The position numbers and the translations under genes were made by a program. Of a DNA stretch of 64,000 nt, positions 60,501 to 64,000 are shown piece by piece. Every line of letters starts with the position of its first letter. The first letter of the stretch is position 1. Location of the stretch: positions 226,263-290,262 of the forward strand of contig VXAI01000097.1 in the NCBI GenBank assembly GCA_013399305.1, given 5' to 3'. A model generated the notes under the pieces. It was given only the letters and a program-made list of their open reading frames with translations, was not told the DNA's origin and did no database searches. Source of the DNA: Rostratula benghalensis (taxonomy: Eukaryota; Chordata; Aves; Charadriiformes; Rostratulidae).

Positions 60501-62020
60501 GTATGCTTTTTGAATGCAGAATTCTGTATGTCACAAAGAACCCAGAAGCTGAGTCTGATCATTACCAAAGGAAGCCTTTGAACATATAATTATTACCTGT
60601 ACCTGTGAGCTCACCTGGTACATTTGATTTCTTTTTTGGTTTTTTTTTTTTTGTATAATACATGGCAAGTGAGGCACTGACGTTTCTTTTGTCAGCTGAG
60701 TGTTTTCCTTCTGTCAGTTCTATCAATGGTCAAGTCATGTTAGTATGACTGGCAGCATTGCAAGTAGAGATAGACGTCTCTTGAGTGCTGATATTGTGGT
60801 TCCTGAGTTTCAGTGACTTCCACACAGACATGTTGCTTGTGTTACCTACTTCTTGTTCTTTCCATTTTCTTTCCTTTCTGTGCCTTTAACTGTCTGCTTT
60901 CAGACTTGTTTCTACAACATATATCAACATGACATTCATGACCTTTACTGATATTAATGAATTTTGTTTACTGTAAGACTTTCCTGAGCATAGTGAGTCA
61001 CATAGTGGCATACTGGTAGCCACATAAAGGAGGGAAGAAGGAAAGGAGGTTAAGTATATCCTGAAGATGCCTCACTGAAGCAAGGACAGCTTGAAATTCT
61101 GGTGTGGAGAACGTTTCTTATGTTTCTATATGCTTGCAGTTCATAGCTATGTGTTGAATAGCTGGGGGTTTTCAAAAACCTTCAATTTTTGACAGACTTT
61201 GTTTTGGTTGCATTTGTTTGTTTTCTAGGAGCTTATCACAAGTTCCCTTTTCCTTATTTTTAAACAAAAACATCCTAATTATTTTGTTACACAGACAGTT
61301 TGCTGTGATGGGTAGCAGTTCTCAAATTCTCACAGCTCTGCATAACGCCTGTGAGCCTCAGAACAGCTGTTTCCTTACATACCTTTCCCTTTATTTCTGA
61401 TTTTCCCAACAAAAATACAAGTTGATTCCAAAATAAGACTGTCATATTTTATTTTATGGCTGCAAAAGAAATCTTTAAAGGCATACCCTGAAAACAAAGA
61501 TGTAGAGTTGTTTGAAATGTCAAACTTATAGGGGGATATAGGAAAGTTTGCTTTGGGGGTTTTTTTGTGTGCTTGTAAGTCTTGGGAGTATTGAAAGCAA
61601 CACACGGAGAAAAAGTGCAGATTACATTGCAGTGTTATTGTTTCTTACCCTCCTGCAATTGCTTTGAGGGAGCTAGTGACTTGAATTTTAAAGTCTTAGG
61701 TAAATCTCAAATTATGTTCCCAGCATAATATTAGTGTTCTTGTCAGTGACTAACATTCACCCAGAAGGGGTTAGCAGTACATATAGGTTGTGCAAACGGA
61801 TTAGGAATAATGAAAGCTACCATTATTCATGAGCCAATGAATTGTAATTGTTATGTACGCATTTTATAAATTTTCTTTGTGTTGATTTTTTTTTCAATGC
61901 AGTTGTTCTTAAATTTTAAGACATTGCAACTTGTGGTAACAGACCAAAGAAACTTGAATAACCTAATAACATCCTTTAGGATGTTCTGATGTATTAGAAT
62001 AGTTTTCCTGCTTGAAAAAT
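57539..62020. other. Unique AT-rich DNA
   Basis: About 4.5 kb with no recognised gene or interspersed repeat. A run of 12-13 T lies at about 60,640-60,652. No open frame here shows a known motif. Confidence 0.45.
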
Positions 62021-62147
62021 CACAGAATCATATAATAATTTGGGTTGGAAGAGATCTTTAAAGGTCATCAATTCCAACCTCTACTGCAATTAGCAGAGAC
62101 ATCTTCAACTAGATCAGGTTACTCAGAGCTCCATCCAATCCAACCAT
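62021..62147 (-). mobile_element. CR1 LINE, reverse 3' end fragment
   Basis: CACAGAATCATATAATAATTTGGGTTGGAAGAGATC is followed by AAAGGTCATCAATTCCAACC and CAATTAGCAGAGACATCTTCAACTAGATCAGG. These are the reverse of a CR1 3' end of the same type as that at 46,345. Only about 125 bases remain before the copy ends near CATCCAATCCAACC. Confidence 0.88.
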
Positions 62148-64000
62148 ATATTCTGATGTCCAGAAGCTGCTTACTTTCTCCAGGGTATCACATTTTTTTG
62201 TATAAGTTAATTATTGCCATTTGTTTACATATTGGTGAATTAATTTTAGGGAACAAGAGCTACACAGACGGAAATTAAAATAGTGCATATCTTAACATAT
62301 TAATATTTAATTTAATAAGTTGTTTAAATAATTTTGAAAAAAAACCTTAAACATCTAAACTAGATTAGTGATTGCCGTATTTTTAGAGAGATATGGTCAA
62401 GCTACCAGTACATTTCACAGGTTATTAGGATAAATGATCAGGTACTTTTTGTCCAATTCCTATTTGTGTTATTTTGGAAGTACACTTTCTTTTCCTGCTC
62501 TGTCAGACACAACTGACCTTCACTTCAACTGATATAGCTCTCTCACCTGTCTTTTTTTAACTTACATGGAAACATTACACAGCAATATCCATCAGAAGAG
62601 CAGAAATATAAGTTAGTGATAGAAAGAGTTTCATTGTATCCAATTCCCAGGTTTCAGAATGTTCAAAATCACAAGTATAGGTACAATCCCTGCTCACCTG
62701 AAATTTAATGGATACTGGATTAATAGGAAATTCAGGAGGAAGAAGGTGAAGAGAGACAATAAATAAGCCTAACAAAAAATCCCCACTAAGGGCACTGCTT
62801 GGGAGCATTTTATGTATGTTTTGTGTGTTGTGCTGTCCAGACTGGTGCCAAATTGCCTGCATGATGATCCTCCACAGGAAATTGCTATTCCAAGGATCAC
62901 AGAAATAGGTAAACATAATCCAGAAAGCTACAAAATCCTTGACAAGGCAACAGCCATTATTCTGTTTTCCAATAAGCAGCAAGGACATATTTTTTTTCCT
63001 GTTAGTGTTATTTTGACAATGAATAACCAGTGTTGTTCTTATTTTGTATTACATTGTTCTCCTAAACATCTACTACATTATGCTGCCCCTTCTTGTCACT
63101 ATGAAAAGCAAGACAAATATTTTAGTGAGACCTTTATAAAATTCAGGTGGGAGTGTACCCGAATTTTCCCAGGGTGAGAGTTTCTTCTCTATTTACCTTA
63201 AACACACACATCAAGATAACTTTGTTCACTGAGGGAGCATGGTGAACAACACTGCTTCGGCTAGAAGTAGTGCTACCGTACCAAAAATAAACCAACCAGC
63301 AGCTGCCAGCTTAGTTCAGGCTTAGGGACTTGCTCATCCAGCAAGAGCAATGCAATGGTTTGGCTTTGACACAGGACAAAGGCCAGCAACTACTAAAGTG
63401 AAAGAGCGTGTAGAACACCTCCAGTCAGCAAACAATCATTAAGAATTAATAGCTTAAAGTTCAATGCATTATAAAATTGCTAGGAGGGTGTTCACTTGAC
63501 TTTTCTTCAGTATGCTGTTTCAATGATGATAAATTCACTTTTTGAAATTCATATTATAGGCTTCTTTGTTAGCTCCTAAGTTCGAATATCCTTTCATCAT
63601 TATTGGCAGCAATATAGGAAAAGCTCTTTCATCGGTATGGCACTGTATTTATAAAAATTTGCAGTCATGAGTTTAGGCATGTCCAAATACACATTTGAAA
63701 GATTATTTCTTTCATGTAACAATAACAACTGTGCTGCAATATTGCTGTGCTCTGCATTTTAAATGTTGTGATCATAGCTTCAGTAATATGCTGCATATCA
63801 TAAAAAAAAGAAATAAAAAAAAACCCCATCACATTCCTGAGATGCCTGTCAAAAATAGATTCAGTGATGGAAAATAAGGAAAACTTTTAGCTGGTTTCTC
63901 CAGAAATTCCTTTTATTTTTGTTGAATATGATCTCCGAAGGAGTAAATAGTTGAGAAAGAGCCACACTACTAGTTGGGATAACTAAGGATTGTTGAATGA
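62148..64000. other. Unique DNA with overlapping open frames
   Basis: Between 62,575 and 63,177 two long frames overlap on opposite strands (137 codons on minus, 121 on plus). Splice-like sites are present on both strands: CAG|GTGAGC on minus near 62,698, and TGTCCAG|ACTGG with AAATAG|GTAAAC on plus at about 62,840-62,908. Neither protein matches a family I know, and they cannot both be selected as coding. No gene was called. Confidence 0.35.

Noticed and set aside
1..64000. CRISPR array, operon, phage or plasmid system
   Set aside because: No regularly spaced direct repeats with unique spacers and no dense gene clusters were seen; the repeats are vertebrate-type LINEs and LTRs.

Overview
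The window looks like a gene-poor, AT-rich piece of a bird genome. The evidence is the repeat content. There are about ten CR1 LINE fragments; those that keep a 3' end finish in the ATTCTATG/ATTCTGTG-type short repeat instead of a poly(A) tail. There are also at least five solo LTRs of the avian ERV type, with outer ends such as TGTCCTGGTTTCAGCTGGGA and TTAAACCACGACA. No Alu, L1 or other mammalian repeat was recognised, and nothing looks bacterial or plasmid-like. The species cannot be fixed from this sequence.

Layout. 1-5.7 kb: unique AT-rich DNA with two CR1 fragments. 5.7-6.3 kb: a solo LTR with an exact 5-bp target duplication. 7.0-7.3 kb: a CR1 3' end. 10.7-11.4 kb: a second solo LTR with an exact duplication. 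12.4-12.8 kb: a GC-rich island. 14.7-14.9 kb: a T/G-only tract. 17.6-18.3 kb: the longest forward CR1. 22.2-23.1 kb: a solo LTR with a CR1 inserted into it. 26.8-27.6 kb: a reverse CR1 between a GGGAA microsatellite and an AT-rich self-complementary tract. 28.0-28.5 kb: a moderately GC-rich block, possibly retroelement-derived. 31.9-32.0 kb: two short tandem duplications. 32.3-33.5 kb: a long reverse LTR carrying a degenerate tandem array of about 45 bp. 34.6-35.1 kb: a GC-rich island that appears related, in inverse orientation, to the one at 12.4 kb. 35-46 kb: mostly unique DNA. 46.3-46.9 kb: a reverse CR1. 48.3-48.9 kb: a reverse solo LTR. 50.5-54.5 kb: older, eroded LINE-like pieces. 62.0 kb: a last CR1 3' end.

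Genes. No complete gene was found. The best coding candidate is one minus-strand internal exon at 45,203-45,414, with a polypyrimidine tract and CAG acceptor, an AAG|GTATTT donor and one frame open throughout. If real, much of the window would be intron of a minus-strand gene. The other long open frames are either remains of CR1 ORF2 or of a length expected by chance in 64 kb of AT-rich DNA; a few with protein-like features are listed at low confidence. No operon, CRISPR array, tRNA, rRNA or other RNA gene was recognised, and no new multi-gene system is present.
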